DNA from: Palaemon carinicauda
Taxonomy: Eukaryota; Arthropoda; Malacostraca; Decapoda; Palaemonidae
Reading direction: 5' to 3'
DNA length: 64,000 bases
Assembly: GCF_036898095.1 (NCBI RefSeq)
Contig: NC_090750.1
Span: 86,214,893 to 86,278,892, forward strand
This document shows, piece by piece, positions 9,848-22,921 of this stretch. The notes beneath the pieces are model-generated. The model searched no databases. It was not told the origin of the DNA and saw only the letters and a list, made by a program, of their open reading frames with translations. Position numbers and translations under genes: made by a program. Position 1 is the first letter of the stretch. The number at the start of each line of letters is the position of its first letter.

Positions 9848-11606
9848 CTGAAAAATAATAGATAAAAATTAGGTCCCACCATGCAAACTCTTTATTTTAC
9901 TAATGCAATAACTAATGGAGCAGCTCACGTTAAATGAGTCCTGGCATTCAATGTACTATAGCTTCGAAAAGTAATGATAACAAAATATGCTTTACAATCT
10001 GACACGTCAGACGATGTTTTTCATCTACACATCATGACAGAGCCAATGCATTTTCTCTCCACAGTATTTGCATTGCTGGTGTTAGTATGTATATATACAC
10101 ACTTCTTGTGGTAGTAACTCTCACAAAATTCATATCCTATCCTATCAAATCTTTACCCTTTCCCTTTACAGATCTACATGTGCGACAGTTTTCCGTCATG
10201 ATGTAGATTTATTTTCACTTATATTTTTCCATAAGAACATTATTACTTCAAGTTTGAGGCTTTGTTGTTGGCTGGGATGGACCAGGTCAGTACAGTAATT
10301 AAAACGTGGTTAAACATTCAGTATAACACAGTAATCTTAATGAAGAGATAAGAAGTGCTCTTGATATATTTATTGGTACTCTGAACTGTTTGGATGCAAA
10401 TAATTGGAGGAAATCCATATTTTTCTAATTTCAGACATTTTAAAATTCCAAAAGTTATAACTGAAAAACCACATTTTAAAAGGGAAATAAACGCAAGAAC
10501 ACCAGCTAACTTAAGGTTCCCCACCTCACCTAACCTAGGAGCTGTATCCTTACCTAATTACCGACCCGAATCCTCCCCTGCACCACCCCCTATGACAGCC
10601 GTATCCTTACCTTTACCTAAGACAGTCTCAACCCGTGTTTGCATCCAAACGACCTTCACTCCTTTCAAGGTAACACTAAATGCAAATATTTCGTAAATCA
10701 CAATATATCGTTCCTCATAACATTTCACAAATCTTAACAATTCGTAAACCGTAAAACTAGCTTTATAATACCGTAGTTCAGACAGAAATAAACATTTTCC
10801 CCAAAGAGAAAACTGGGGGTGTATGTATGATAGCGGCCACCTGTTAGTATTATTATGTCTAACTTAGAATACGGCAGTGTAAGGGGGGCTCGCAGGTGGG
10901 CGTTAGGCCCCCCGTTAGGTTAGTAGGTAAGGACAAGGCTTGTAGGTTAGGTTAGGGAGTAAAGTTTAGGTTAGTTGATGTTCATTTTTAATTAAGGCGT
11001 GAGGAACTAGACGCTGATGTACAAAGTCTCCGAAAACTGATTTGTCAAATAATAAACTTACCTGTCCAAAAATACTATGTGTACCCTGAAAGTATTTATC
11101 TGCTAAAGTACACACAAACAACTCCAGCCGAGAGAGAGACGTCTACTCTTACACAGCTCGACACATTTAAAGACTTGGAAAACATATACATTTTTGCCAC
11201 ATATCTTTCAAACAAGGTCTAAAGTAAACCATCTATGTAGAAAGTTATTATTCACTTGCCATCAATGCTGAATAAATAAAAATAAAAATGACAAAATGAT
11301 AATCATTCATCATCTCCTCCTACGCCTATTGACACAAAGGGCCTCGGTTAGATTTCGCCAGTTGTCTATGGATTTAGTCAGTCTATGGATAGTGGTAATC
11401 ATTAGTTTAACTAAATTCAATGTTGACAAAAAATTAATTAACCATTACGGTTAATTATCATGACGTAATGGAAAACATTTTTTTACAAAAAAATCACCAA
11501 TACTTTGTATAGAATAAATAACTTCTAACTACATTTGAATACCCTTAAGTTGGGCTAAAAAAAGAATAAAGTAAAAAACGGTCTAAAAGGTAGATTAAAA
11601 ACAAAC
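9848..11606 (-). other. FBXO21-like intron 1
   Basis: This 1.76-kb intron has a GTTTGT donor and a TTTTTCAG acceptor on the minus strand. It holds interspersed repeat pieces. Positions 10480-10620 share CACCAGCT and CCTAACCTAACCTAG blocks with 57310-57400. Positions 10850-10980 contain runs of TTAGGTTAG. Near 11309 is a CATCATCTCC, CCTACGCCTA block that also occurs inside the AT tract at 12135-12158. No extra exon was seen. Confidence 0.6.
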
Positions 11607-11767
11607 CTGTCTTTCAACTTCAAACGCCATAAATATTGTGTTGCAACGATATTCCTTAATCTAGAACAGGTAACAGCAACTCTTGCTAAATCATAAATGG
11701 TAATCTGCGGACATGATAATATTTTCAACAATATTTCATCGGGTAAATCGCACAAAGAAATTTCCAT
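11607..11767 (-). CDS. FBXO21: F-box protein (FBXO21-like), coding exon 1 with F-box
   Basis: This 161-nt coding part encodes 53 residues plus two bases. The F-box covers residues about 5-50: LCDLPDEILLKILS, then YDLARVAVTCSRLR and QYLWRLK, with the usual Leu-Pro start, Cys-Arg-Leu-Arg core and final Leu-Trp. An F-box recruits Skp1 in an SCF ubiquitin ligase. I chose ATG at 11767 (MEISLCDL) because the frame further upstream has only non-ATG codons up to 11824. The donor is GTTTGT after GACAG. This is the amino-terminal end of a minus-strand gene whose later exons lie outside the window. Confidence 0.82.
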
Positions 11768-12019
11768 AACTGTGACGTTCCTGTCTCTAATGTTATGAAA
11801 CGCAGCTGTTGGTTGTTGACGCACCTTGATTAAGAATTTGACAAAACGTCAGATTTAAGAAAGGAAGAGTTGTCCTTTCAAACGGCACCTCTCTTTTTAG
11901 GTTGTCTGTCGGAAAATCATTCATTTTATATTATACTTTTATTGGTATTGACTTTTTTCTTGGAAATATAGAGTTGTTTTACTAATTTTATTCTTTTATC
12001 AATACGCAATTAGATTCTA

Positions 12020-12240
<221 letters not shown>

Positions 12241-12415
12241 GATAATGACATTAAAAACACCAGAATGGCCCTCCAGAGATTAAAAAAGAGGCAGGAGAAG
12301 AAAGAGAAGAGGATATATTGACGAACTAAGAAGGTTTGTGGGTTCAGATTGGCACTGAAAGACCATTAACAGATGCAAGTGAAAGGACATTTTTGAGGCA
12401 AGACTAAAGACGGCT

Positions 12416-12830
<415 letters not shown>

Positions 12831-14155
12831 TACAAACTCTACTATTGTTGCGTGGATACCATTACACAGAGAAAATATAACCTAACATTGATAAGGGCTA
12901 TTGAAACTGAATCCCTTGTATACTGTATATGCAGACGATATTGTTTCCAAAAGGAAGGAAAGAATAACCAGAATGTGCTATAAACAACTTTCAGGGCTTG
13001 GAGATCCTGAAAAAGTTTACCATTAGTACCAATCCCCACAAATATACGCAGGCCTACTAATATTTAACAAAGGAAAGAAGAAATTAGAGCAAAAGTGAAG
13101 ATATTATTAATTATGGAGTGTGATTATCTGGAGAATGGCACACAGAGAAAGTAAACAAAGAAGAGAGTGTAAGCGTGGCCTTGATATAAGTAAGAAAAGT
13201 CAAAGCACTGCGTACTTGGTCTAAGGAATACGTAAATAAGTGACATGAAAAGAGTATGAAAAATGCCATTAGAAATCAGAAATAAAATATATGAAATAGT
13301 GGCTGTACATTTATCAATGTAACCTAAAGTCTTAGAGTGAAATAAGAGGTAAAGAAATGAATCATATGAAATATGTATGAACAACCATCAAGTACTCTAC
13401 ACTGGGGGATCATGGAAGATTCAGGAATACAGCCAGTGTCCTGTAAAATAGATTATAAGAAAATAATGCTGTTCCATAATATCATAGCCTCTGATGAAAA
13501 GAAACTAATTAGGGACACATTTGAAGATTAATTGCAAAAACTATATGAAAGATGATGGATTAGCAGCACTGAAGAAATTTTCAATAAATGCAGAATGAAA
13601 ATAGAAGAAATAGGAAATTGGGGGAAAGGACTCTGAAAAAAAGAATCATGGCAAAAATAGAGAAAACAGTTGAAGAAAATAAAAAGTGAAGAAATATTGA
13701 GATTCATAGAAGAAAATGGCCCACGGCCTTACATCATAGAAATGGACATGGATATGCCAATCCTTATAACGATAGCAAAGTTAAACACAAAGCAAATTTC
13801 AGTAGAATATTCTTAGATGATGTTTGTAACCTGTGCTCAAAAGAAAATACCACGAATCATGATTTTTTATTTCCAAATTAAAGAAAAAATATACAGAGAA
13901 CAGAATATAAGAGCACATATGTTGCAGAATTAAAGCAAAAAGTTGGATTGACACATAATCCCATCGTTTAGCCCTACATTTAAGGGTCGGTTGCCTGATG
14001 TGTCCTCTCCATTGCCCTTCCCACTCCCTCTCTACCATATCCACTCTCAACACATAACGCTAAGTCATAAACCTGAAAGAAGAGTTTGAAAATACCACAT
14101 TATTAGGTTGTCAAATATGATATCAAGCTAAATTATTATCCCAACTTATTTTGAA

Positions 14156-14269
<114 letters not shown>

Positions 14270-14674
14270 AAAACAAAATTTTTAAAAGGATCCTTGCTTG
14301 TTGTTCTAAAAAAAATGTTCTGAACAGTATCTAACTTAAAAAGTTTTGCATTTATCGATTTGTTAATAAAAAAGGATATAAACAAGATTATGAACTATTC
14401 ACCGATGCAAATAAGAGTTTTGATAATCAAAACTGTAATGAAAACACTAAATCTTAAAGTGAAATATTCATTATAGTTACCTTTTAAATGTAAAACTAGC
14501 TATACGTTAGTAATCTAGTACTCTAAGGAGAAACTTTGGTCGATGCATATAACTGCTTATCTTTGAGTGTAAACCCTTATTGAATTATAGAATTTAGTCC
14601 AAGATCACATTAGGTGATAACTTTTTATACATTTACTCCATGGTGGAAAAAGATCCCAAGATGTGACTATAGTT

Positions 14675-14885
<211 letters not shown>

Positions 14886-15204
14886 TGCAAGGGCAAGTGA
14901 GGTTGTAAAAATTTTATCATAGAGGGAAAAATTGTGATTTCTAGATCCCATAACCACTACATATCAGTAAAACTGTTAATAATGACACGAAAGTCAAAGT
15001 ATATTACATGTAAGCAAACGGGTGCAAAGATTTCATGCTAGATTGGTCTACTCTTGATTTGCATATATTGACTGCCACTGCCAGTAACGACGTAGTACAG
15101 TACTTTGTATTATTTCGTTCTGTAAGGGTAGATACACCACTGTAGGCATATTTTAGCAGAAAAACCCGTATAAACCATTTTCTGTTCTTAGAGGCAAAAC
15201 TAAG

Positions 15205-15345
15205 TGTGAAGTTTTTATTTTTAAATGGAATAACTGTATTATAAAAAAGATAAAGAAATTATCGAATAAAATTGTGAAGTTTTGTTTTTAAAATGGAACA
15301 ACTGTATTATAAAAAAGACAAAGAAATTATTAAATAAAGCTAGTA
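15205..15345. repeat. 68-bp tandem duplication
   Basis: Two adjacent copies start TGTGAAGTTT at 15205 and 15273 and share ACTGTATTATAAAAAAGA. They differ by a few substitutions. The duplication lies about 270 bp upstream of the LRRC57 start codon. Confidence 0.8.
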
Positions 15346-15617
15346 TAATAATGTTATACAATTCTTTATAATGACGGGGAAATATTCTATTTAATTATTT
15401 TATTAAAAAAAATATGATATAAAATTAAAATTTGATGTAATTAAGAACCCTCACCCATACCAATTGAATCGAAGATCCTGTCGATAAGTATCAGCTGATG
15501 CAGTTTGTTTATAAGTTGGAGCAACATTCCTGTCAGCCACTCCTGTCAATATCTGTCAATAAGAGATCGCTAGTTGACATTCTTCTCTCATAATTCCTCC
15601 TTTAACAACTTGCAAAG

Positions 15618-15710
15618 ATGGGACAGACATCATCAACTGGTGTTAAGGCTCACATGGAAACGGCAACGAAGACTGGAGCCCTTGTGTTATCAAATAGGAA
15701 GCTCACTGAG
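15618..15710 (+). CDS. LRRC57: LRRC57 coding exon 1
   Basis: This exon encodes residues 1-31 of a leucine-rich repeat protein of the LRRC57 family. The N-terminus MGQTSST fits the N-myristoylation pattern (Gly2, Ser6), and the AHMETATKTG block is typical of LRRC57, so membrane association is plausible. The ATG is preceded by TGCAAAG. The donor is GTAAGG at 15711, phase 0. The six exons together encode 240 residues; vertebrate LRRC57 is about 239. The molecular role of LRRC57 is poorly known. Confidence 0.93.
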
Positions 15711-15859
15711 GTAAGGAGATCCTACAATTTGCTGTTTTATTATAGTTTCGGTCAGTGTAACATTTCCAAAAATAAGTACTGTGTATCCTAAAGTAAAATT
15801 CCCTTTCTCGGTATTATTGTAGTGTATACAACTCACCAAAGTTTTACTGTATTTCAGAT

Positions 15860-16065
15860 TATCATTTCGAACAGAAATTTAGTTTTACTGTAGTAAATAA
15901 CGTGATTTGACCGAATTTGACCTTCATTTCAACCGCAAACAAACAGAACAACCAGTTTGACTAACTTCAAGTAGCCGAACTGGTTGCTGTTGTTTCGGTT
16001 GAAACGGAGGTGAAAACCAGTTGAATCACGTTATTTACTAAAGGAAAACATATATTTTCTGTTAA
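15860..16065. repeat. Foldback repeat, family member 1
   Basis: The left half (AATAACGTGATTTGACCG, TTCATTTCAACCG, AACCAGTT) is complementary to the right half (GAACTGGTTG, CGGTTGAAACGGAGG, GTTGAATCACGTTATTTAC). It would form an imperfect stem of about 90 bp. The same core is at 56800-57015. Confidence 0.75.
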
Positions 16066-17486
16066 AATGTTTAAATATAATGGCTCTTGTTCCGCCGTGA
16101 GCTCGCTTCGCTCGTCAGAAAACAAAATACATAAAACTCGTATGTACTGGCAAGCGGTAATGTTGAGCTGCGCACGGTAACATTAGCAATGTTCCGCTAA
16201 CATTAGTAACTCTGAATATAATGATTCTTGTTCCGCCACTGGCTCGCTTCGCTAACTTTAGCAATGTTATGTTAACATATATATTTCTGAAACTACATTT
16301 GCGACAGGAACGAGTGTCATTTTCGAAGAGAGCGGAGCTTTTTCTATAAAAGAAAAAGTATTTTTTTCCCTAGGTTACATTACTCTGTAATAAAGTACAA
16401 TAATACCCCTTTTTCTTTGAAAATTACATTTATTATTTTGGCTATTAAATAGTTACTGAGATATACCATAACATAGCTGATGCCCTGACCAGAACTATAA
16501 TTTTACCCAATTTGTCTTCGATAGGGTATTCCAAGCGAGTACAAGGAGTGGCTAGTACACTTTTGTATCATTGGATGATCCTATTTGCAAATAAAACAAA
16601 TAATGCAAAATTTACAACATATGTTATTGGCGAGAGGATAGACCTGTCTGCGGTAGGGTAGGATAGTGGGCACAACCTGTGCAGTAGGTTAGGTTAGGTT
16701 ATTAAGTTTTAGTTACTTTTATTTTCTTTAAGTGTTGTTTTTGTAGTCTAATCACATACGGAAACCCTATGCTCTACAGAACCTATAAGATCTGTTTGTT
16801 GTATAATTTTTAAGGTATTGATAGTATCAAAGCGTATTCTACGTTTTGTCAAATCCATGTTATCGAAGCACTTGGAAAACAAGAAGGTATTAAGTGTTTT
16901 CCTAAAAGCCTTAATATCTTCATTCTTTGAAATATTTTACTGCAAACTCAATCACATGTTTATGACAAAGCTAATTGCAGCGAGTTTTGGTACGCAACCA
17001 CCCATTTAATTTTTGGGCCTAAAATTAAATTTTTGTGGATACTTGAGTATTGTAGTTTAGGATGGGAAAACTTTCCTAATAACATTTTTTTTTTTTTTTT
17101 ATAGAAAGACCCGTTTTCTTTGAGAATGACCTTTATTTTCATTGCAAATAAATAGTTAATAAGATATACTCTAATATATCCAATGGTAAGAGGGGCCACC
17201 CAGTTGGAACCAGAGGTTTTTGGTGGGGAAAATTTACTGGTGAATTGATAATGATAAACTAACCTTTTCTTCTCTGGGACACATAATAAATCCACGAAAA
17301 GTTATACAAAACATTGGCATTCTTTGCTCCTGAGTTATTTCTAATATTTTTGTTTACATCCTATGGTTCACGTGTGTCCGTATGTTTGGTAAGCCATTAT
17401 TTGTAATTTACTTTTAGGGACCTCATTGTAGTCAGCATTGTACATATAAAGGAAATAAAATAGGGCATTATTTGTGATTTACTTTA

Positions 17487-17695
17487 AGGGTTTGTGACCT
17501 GGGAAAGGGGGCCCAAGGGCTTGCCCCCCCCAGCTAGGTCTATGATCTTTAAAGGGGGATCCTGGGGTCTTGCCCTGGCTAAAACTGTGACATGGGAAGG
17601 TGGGCCCCGGGGCCTTGGCCCCGGCTAGGTCTGCGACCTTGGAAGTGGGGTTCTGGGGTCCTGACCCCCTGGCTAGGTCCGTGACCTGGGAACTA
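17487..17695 (+). repeat. GC-rich short tandem repeat, about four units
   Basis: Units of about 50-55 bp start CTAGGTC or CTAAAAC, pass through TGACCTGGGAA or a variant, and end in a GGGGCCTTGCCCC-like block. Divergence between units is high. The GC content stands out from the AT-rich surroundings. Confidence 0.65.
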
Positions 17696-18517
17696 CTAGA
17701 TTAGGTTAGGCGGGGAGTGTTAGATTTTGTGGCTTTTTGAACGAATTTCAAAGTTTATATTCTCGTTCAGGAAAAACTTTCTGTATGGAACAAACTGTTT
17801 TTCCTACATTTAATAGTGTTTTTATAATGAATTTTATTTTTATTTCTGTCGTAAATAATCACGTTTTTTCTGGCCTCTGCCTTTGTCTGTTCGGAATGGG
17901 GGGGGGGTAACGTGAGAACGGCTTATTTGCGGCAGAAATAAAGGTCAAATTTGTTGAAAACACACTGTTTAAAGTAGGAAGAGTTTTTTTTTTTTATTAA
18001 AATGTTGACCCGGGTTAAGCTACAATTTTACCCATTTCTGTTGATATTTGTTCTTACATGTTGTGGATAGGTTCAGTGTAGCAAGTCTGAGTGAAACTTG
18101 ATGATGAGCAACCACTACTCTGGTATGCATGCATAGCTACAATGTCATTGAATGTTTAATGAACAAAAGCAACATTTAAGAAAGTTAAGCAAAAAGGAAG
18201 TGATTAAAGGAATGGCACTTGCACATGAGAGGATCAAGGTATACAGTAGCTTAAGAAATAGGTAAATTTAGTTAGTGTAGGCTATAATGATCTGGGGTCA
18301 TTGATACTTAGATTTGATTCCTTACGGGAATACCAGACCTATGAAAAAGCTGATAAGTTGAGGGTCTACTACAATATTCAGTGCTTAATTAATTCAGTCT
18401 TAATTAGTGGTAGGCACAAATACAATAGAAAGGGTTGTTTTTATGGTGTATCATTTATTTTGATGTCTTTATCAACACCTTTGCACTATGTTTAACATTG
18501 TAAATTTGTTCTTTCAG

Positions 18518-18650
18518 GTGCCTGATTTGTCCGCAGTCATAAAGGTTTTACGAACCTTAGATTTGTCTACTAACAAGCTTCCAGCATTGCCACCATCTGT
18601 ATGTGAGCTGTCAAACCTAAAGCATCTTAATGTGAATGGAAATAAAATAA
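18518..18650 (+). CDS. LRRC57: LRRC57 coding exon 2
   Basis: This exon encodes residues 32-75 plus one base. It holds leucine-rich repeats with LxxLxLSxN spacing (LRTLDLSTNKLPALPPSVC and LKHLNVNGNKI). The acceptor is TTTCAG before GTGCCTG, and the donor is GTAAGT at 18651, phase 1. Confidence 0.93.
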
Positions 18651-19905
18651 GTAAGTTCAATATTGATTTATATTTTATATATTGTATCAATGATGCATTT
18701 ATTTAAGATATGTAGTTATTGTTTTAAGAATAGAATAATTGTTTTATTTACAAACAAATCATTTATGCCATGAGTACTTGGGAATCCTAGAATAGAAATC
18801 GGAAGAAACTATTGAAAAATATTGTGAAATAAAAAACTAAACTAATAAAGAACTGAGAAGGCTATACTTCTATCCCTGTAGTGCGGTACTCGATAACACT
18901 TGCTACCTTCCAAAGGAAGAATGTTAGTTTTGCATGAATTCTGAAAGGATAAATGCTAATACACAAGTAAGCATTTATCTTTAGCAAATGAAAAAGGCTT
19001 ACATTGGAAGCACAGATAATTACTGCTCTATAAGGAAGAACAAGGAAAAGAAACACTCCACAAAGTGCTTGATTGCTTTTATTTGAGTGCACTGAAATGG
19101 AGGAAAATATTTAGAATTACTGATTATTGATAGAATTTGTTTTAAGTAAGTTTGGTTATTGAGGGATATAAGAAGAAAAGAAAATTTTTGTGCAAAATTA
19201 ATTTGAAAAGTGGGGAAAGGGAAAATTTAAACTAAACTCATTTATAATTGTCGAAGAAGAGACTTGCTGTTAGCAAGGAAGACATGCAAGAAATGATTCT
19301 TCCTTATATAGAACTGGAGGGCCAAGGGCACAAAAGTGTGCTTCTGCCAACCTGCCAGCTTTAGATCTTATAACTATCACTTAGGAATGAATTGATTAGT
19401 ACTCACAAAAAGCTTATAAATAAGGTAGTGATATAAAGGAGTGATTTGTGTAATTACAACAGTACTGTGTCATATATTAAACATTTCAATACAATATATA
19501 CAGAATATAGTTATCTAATTCAGTCTTCACATTGAATTTATACAGAATAAAGTTATGTAAAATAATGCATAGTTCATGCTTATAGAAATATACATACCAT
19601 ACCACCTGGCTTATGATATACAGAATAAATCATCTTTTGACATATCAAAAATCTTTTATATACTCTACTAAATGTTTTCTGTGTAAGTGGACAGTAAGAT
19701 TATTAGTAATCCTCTGTAGAAAGAGGCTTAGCAAATAGGTGTTTATATTCACAAATATCGATAAGTGACAGGTGACCTAAGGATGTTAAAAGTAAACAAG
19801 TTGTCCACTGAATTATGACTGGCCTTAAGTAATTAATTTGCCTTTTATTTGTTATTAAAGTTTTATATTGTGAAATACTATGCTATACTGCAATGTTCTT
19901 TACAG
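18651..19905 (+). other. LRRC57 intron 2
   Basis: A 1.26-kb AT-rich intron with a GTAAGT donor and a TTCTTTACAG acceptor. I see no other feature in it. Confidence 0.8.
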
Positions 19906-20029
19906 ACTACTTACCAGATGATCTTGGAAAATTGACAAGACTGGAGTCATTGTCTCTGGGGTCCAACCTTATAACATCCCTACCAGAATCTCTTTCCGGC
20001 CTCAAACACCTTAAATCAGTAACGATCAG
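19906..20029 (+). CDS. LRRC57: LRRC57 coding exon 3
   Basis: This exon completes an Asn codon with exon 2 and reads NYLPDDLGKLTRLESLSLGS, then LPESLSGLKHLKSVTI, which are two further leucine-rich repeats. It ends with AG, and exon 4 supplies T to make Ser. The donor is GTGATA at 20030, weaker than a GTAAGT consensus. Copy B of the DIRS element begins about 87 bp into the following intron. Confidence 0.92.
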
Positions 20030-20130
20030 GTGATACAAATGATTTTACCATTTATCAAGTCCTGAGCTTTGGAGGTTTAGTCCATCCCTTCTGTTTCAGT
20101 GTCTCATAAATTTATTTTTTTCAATATTAA

Positions 20131-20292
20131 ACTTAGCCGGTGATCATATAAGCTGTCAGCTCTGCTGCCCGACAGAAAAACCTAAGGACAAAATACGCCA
20201 GCGATCGCTATACAGGTGGGGGTGTACATCAACAGCGCCATCTGTCGAGCAGGTACTCAAGTACTCCATGTAAACACAGAACCAATTTTCTC
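20131..20292. repeat. Copy B left inverted terminal repeat
   Basis: This 162-bp segment is the reverse complement of 26427-26588 with one mismatch in my reading, in the outermost ten bases (ACTTAGCC here, ACTTACCC implied by the right end). The outer end before it (TTTTTTTCAATATTAA) is reproduced only in the ICR. Confidence 0.9.
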
Positions 20293-20497
20293 TCTGTCGT
20301 GCCACCGGCAAGACCTACTAAATACGCTGTTGCTTACTGGATTGGTTTTCACAGATTTTGGTGAAGTACACATTTCTAGTTATTAGCTTTCGCTTTGCAG
20401 AGGTTATCTTCAATACTTCCTTGCATTCTTTGATTGAATTTTGAATTATTTGTTGACGACTTGGATAGATTTTGAATTCCCCTTTGACTTATTCAAG
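20293..20497 (+). other. Copy B 5' leader
   Basis: This non-coding leader lies between the left terminal repeat and the ORF1 ATG. It shares the CTCTGTCGTGCCACCGGC-type block with copies A and C. The frame is open upstream of the ATG to 20441 but lacks an ATG there. Confidence 0.6.
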
Positions 20498-22921
20498 ATG
20501 GCTGACCCTTCTCAAGTCCCTAAATACAGAAAGTGTAGTGCTAGGGACTGTTCAAGGCGTCTTCCGAAGGCCTCTATCGATCCGCACACCATTTGTTCCA
20601 ATTGTCGGGGTAAAACCTGTCAATTGGAAGATCGATGTGAGGAATGCGTTGGGCTTTCGGAATTCGATTTTCTCGAATTCCTGAAATATTCACGTAGGCT
20701 AGAGAGAGATAGAGTCAGGAGAAGTTCATCTCGCTCCGTTGATTTTTCCTCTCCCCATGCCCCACAACCTATTCCTTCCCCTGTAGTGGTTGCTCCTGAT
20801 CCCCCTTCTAGCACTCAACAACCTTCGATGGCAGATATGATGCGTGCCATCCAGGCTCTGGGTGAGAGAGTCGAGTCATTGGCGAGTGACCGTAACCAAC
20901 TCATGGCAGACGTCAAGGAGTTGAAGGATAAGAGTGCAGTGGGTAGTGACAAAGTGAGTGGTAGTGTAGTGGAAAGTGTTAGTGTTGCGCTTGAGGGTGC
21001 GTCTGTTCGTGCCTGTCGTCCTCCCAGTCCGGGACCTCTTGCAAGCTCCCAAGCCCAGGGGAGAAGCAATGTCGTACGACCAAAGGGTTCGACAGGCTTT
21101 AATCAGCGGACAGACGTTCCCTCCGTAGTTTCGGACGTATCTTGCCAAGATCGCCCCACCCACAAGAAGACGAGAGAGCCCATTTATTCCTCGTCTGCGG
21201 AAGATGTTTCTCGGAAGAAACAATGGACCAAGGTCTCACGACCTCTCAAACGCAAGGTCCCTTCCGCGCAAGTCCAACGGCCCAGTTGTAGCCACTGGGT
21301 CAGTTCGGACTCGCTGCAGTCTTCCGATGACTGCACACCTCCTAAGAGAGGCAAAGCGGTACCGCAACAGGCAGTAACACCGTCTGTTGCCGCACCTGCT
21401 ACTGTAGACCCTAAGTGGGCTTTGCTGCAGACCATGCAGACACAGTTAACATCTTTAATGCAGGACTTTCGTGCGGAGAAGGTTGACGCTGCACCCGTTA
21501 GCCTACAACCAACCACGGTTGTGCGTCCAGTTGACGCTGAGGCTACCTTCTCCCGCACTCCAGCTGTGAGAGTCCCGCCACCCATGCGCAGTGTACCCTG
21601 CCAGCCGCATGTTGACGTTCAGCGACGCACGGAACCCTCCGTTGACGTTCGCGAGTTACAACAACAACCTAAGTTGTTTTGTTTTGACGCGGTGCGTCAA
21701 CCTCCGCAACCCACTGTGGTTACCACTACTCACCCACAGCAGACTAGACAGTCAGGAGTAGACGCTTTGCGCCCCCGCGCAGCTATGGTTGTTGCCAGCT
21801 CACAGACTGGCCAACAGTTCCATGACGTTGCGTCCAGTGCAGTCACGCATGCACCCGTGCTGCCGGACTCAGCTGACCAGCCAATTCCTACTCCTTTGCC
21901 GCTTCCTCCTCAGCATTCAGACGATGGACTCTCTGATGATGACGACGCTGCACACCTTGACGACCCGCACACGGACATCGACGAAACCAAGACCACGCCT
22001 CCCTCCTTGGACTTTAGGAAAGTTCTTGCACTGTTCAAGGATATGTATCCTGATCAGTTTGTTTCTGCAGCCCCACGCTCTCCTCCTTCTGAGTTCGCTT
22101 TAGGCACGCAGTCATCCGCGCCTGCCTTTACGAAGCTCGTCCTCGCCCGCTCGTCCAAGAGAGCTTTAAGAGTGTTGGGAGATTGGATGCAGTCCAAAAA
22201 GCACCTTGGGAAGACAGCATTCTTGTTTCCCCCTGCGAAACTCGCTTCCAGATCGAGCGTCTGGTATGCCACGGGAGAAGTTCTCGGCTTGGGAGTTCCT
22301 GCCTCTGCCCAGGGCGACTTCTCAAGTCTAGTAGACTCTCCCCGCAGGCTGGCCATGAGACGCTCCAAGATTTGTTGGACTCCTTCAGATTTAGACCATC
22401 TGATGAAAGGAGTGTTCAGAGCCTTCGAAGTGTTTAACTTTTTGGATTGGTGTTTGGGAGCGTTGAGCAGGAAGACCTCCCCTTCTGACAAGGAAACTTC
22501 CATGCTCATTATGTCCTGCATGGACAAGGCCATACGGGACGGTTCCAGTGAGCTTGCGGCTTCGTTCGTTTCCGGGGTCCTCAAGAAACGGGAAAACCTT
22601 TGCTCCTTCTTGTCAGCTGGAGTAACGCAATGTCAGAAATCGGAGCTTATGTTTGCTCCTCTCTCGAAGTGCCTTTTCCCAGAGGAGTTGATCAAGGAAA
22701 TTGCTGCCTCCTTGATTCAAAAAGACACGCATGACCTGGTTGCGTCATCTGCCCGCAAAGCCACCCCTTTGCCTACCGTGTCTAGACCCAGGATGGATAC
22801 TCCAGCGTCAAGATTTATTCCGCCCTTTCGTGGCAGAGCCTCCAGCAGAGGAGGTACTCGTGCCGAAGGGAAACGTGGGAGTAAGAAGAAAGGTACCAAG
22901 TCCTTTAGAGGCAGAGTCTGA
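20498..22921 (+). CDS. Copy B ORF1: cysteine-rich Gag-like protein
   Basis: From the first ATG (MADPSQVPKY) this ORF encodes 807 residues. A cysteine cluster lies at residues 13, 18, 33, 36, 41, 47 and 50 with His30, a possible zinc-binding module. Residues about 50-85 are charged. The middle is rich in Pro, Gln, Thr and Val. The conserved block (FRKVLALFKDMYPDQF, RALRVLGDWMQSKKHLGKT, FNFLDWCLGALSRKTSP) comes before a basic RG-rich tail (RGRASSRGGTR, KRGSKKKG). The role is inferred to be Gag-like. The last 191 nt overlap ORF2. Confidence 0.85.
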   Translation: MADPSQVPKYRKCSARDCSRRLPKASIDPHTICSNCRGKTCQLEDRCEECVGLSEFDFLEFLKYSRRLERDRVRRSSSRSVDFSSPHAPQPIPSPVVVAPDPPSSTQQPSMADMMRAIQALGERVESLASDRNQLMADVKELKDKSAVGSDKVSGSVVESVSVALEGASVRACRPPSPGPLASSQAQGRSNVVRPKGSTGFNQRTDVPSVVSDVSCQDRPTHKKTREPIYSSSAEDVSRKKQWTKVSRPLKRKVPSAQVQRPSCSHWVSSDSLQSSDDCTPPKRGKAVPQQAVTPSVAAPATVDPKWALLQTMQTQLTSLMQDFRAEKVDAAPVSLQPTTVVRPVDAEATFSRTPAVRVPPPMRSVPCQPHVDVQRRTEPSVDVRELQQQPKLFCFDAVRQPPQPTVVTTTHPQQTRQSGVDALRPRAAMVVASSQTGQQFHDVASSAVTHAPVLPDSADQPIPTPLPLPPQHSDDGLSDDDDAAHLDDPHTDIDETKTTPPSLDFRKVLALFKDMYPDQFVSAAPRSPPSEFALGTQSSAPAFTKLVLARSSKRALRVLGDWMQSKKHLGKTAFLFPPAKLASRSSVWYATGEVLGLGVPASAQGDFSSLVDSPRRLAMRRSKICWTPSDLDHLMKGVFRAFEVFNFLDWCLGALSRKTSPSDKETSMLIMSCMDKAIRDGSSELAASFVSGVLKKRENLCSFLSAGVTQCQKSELMFAPLSKCLFPEELIKEIAASLIQKDTHDLVASSARKATPLPTVSRPRMDTPASRFIPPFRGRASSRGGTRAEGKRGSKKKGTKSFRGRV

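Larger units (their letters stand above)
15711..18517 (+). other. LRRC57 intron 1, repeat-derived
   Basis: This 2.8-kb intron has a GTAAGG donor and a TTCTTTCAG acceptor. Much of it belongs to a repeat block that recurs at about 54.65-57.05 kb: a foldback at about 15860-16065, a segment at 17100-17290, and GC-rich tandem repeats at 17487-17695. No extra exon is supported. Confidence 0.7.

Noticed and set aside
11768..11824. An upstream extension of the F-box protein beginning at 11824
   Set aside because: The frame is open but starts at GTG; the first ATG is at 11767, directly before the F-box.
16680..16705. Telomeric (TTAGG)n sequence
   Set aside because: Only about three units occur here, and similar short runs at 10.9 and 17.7 kb lie in dispersed repeats; this is not a telomere.
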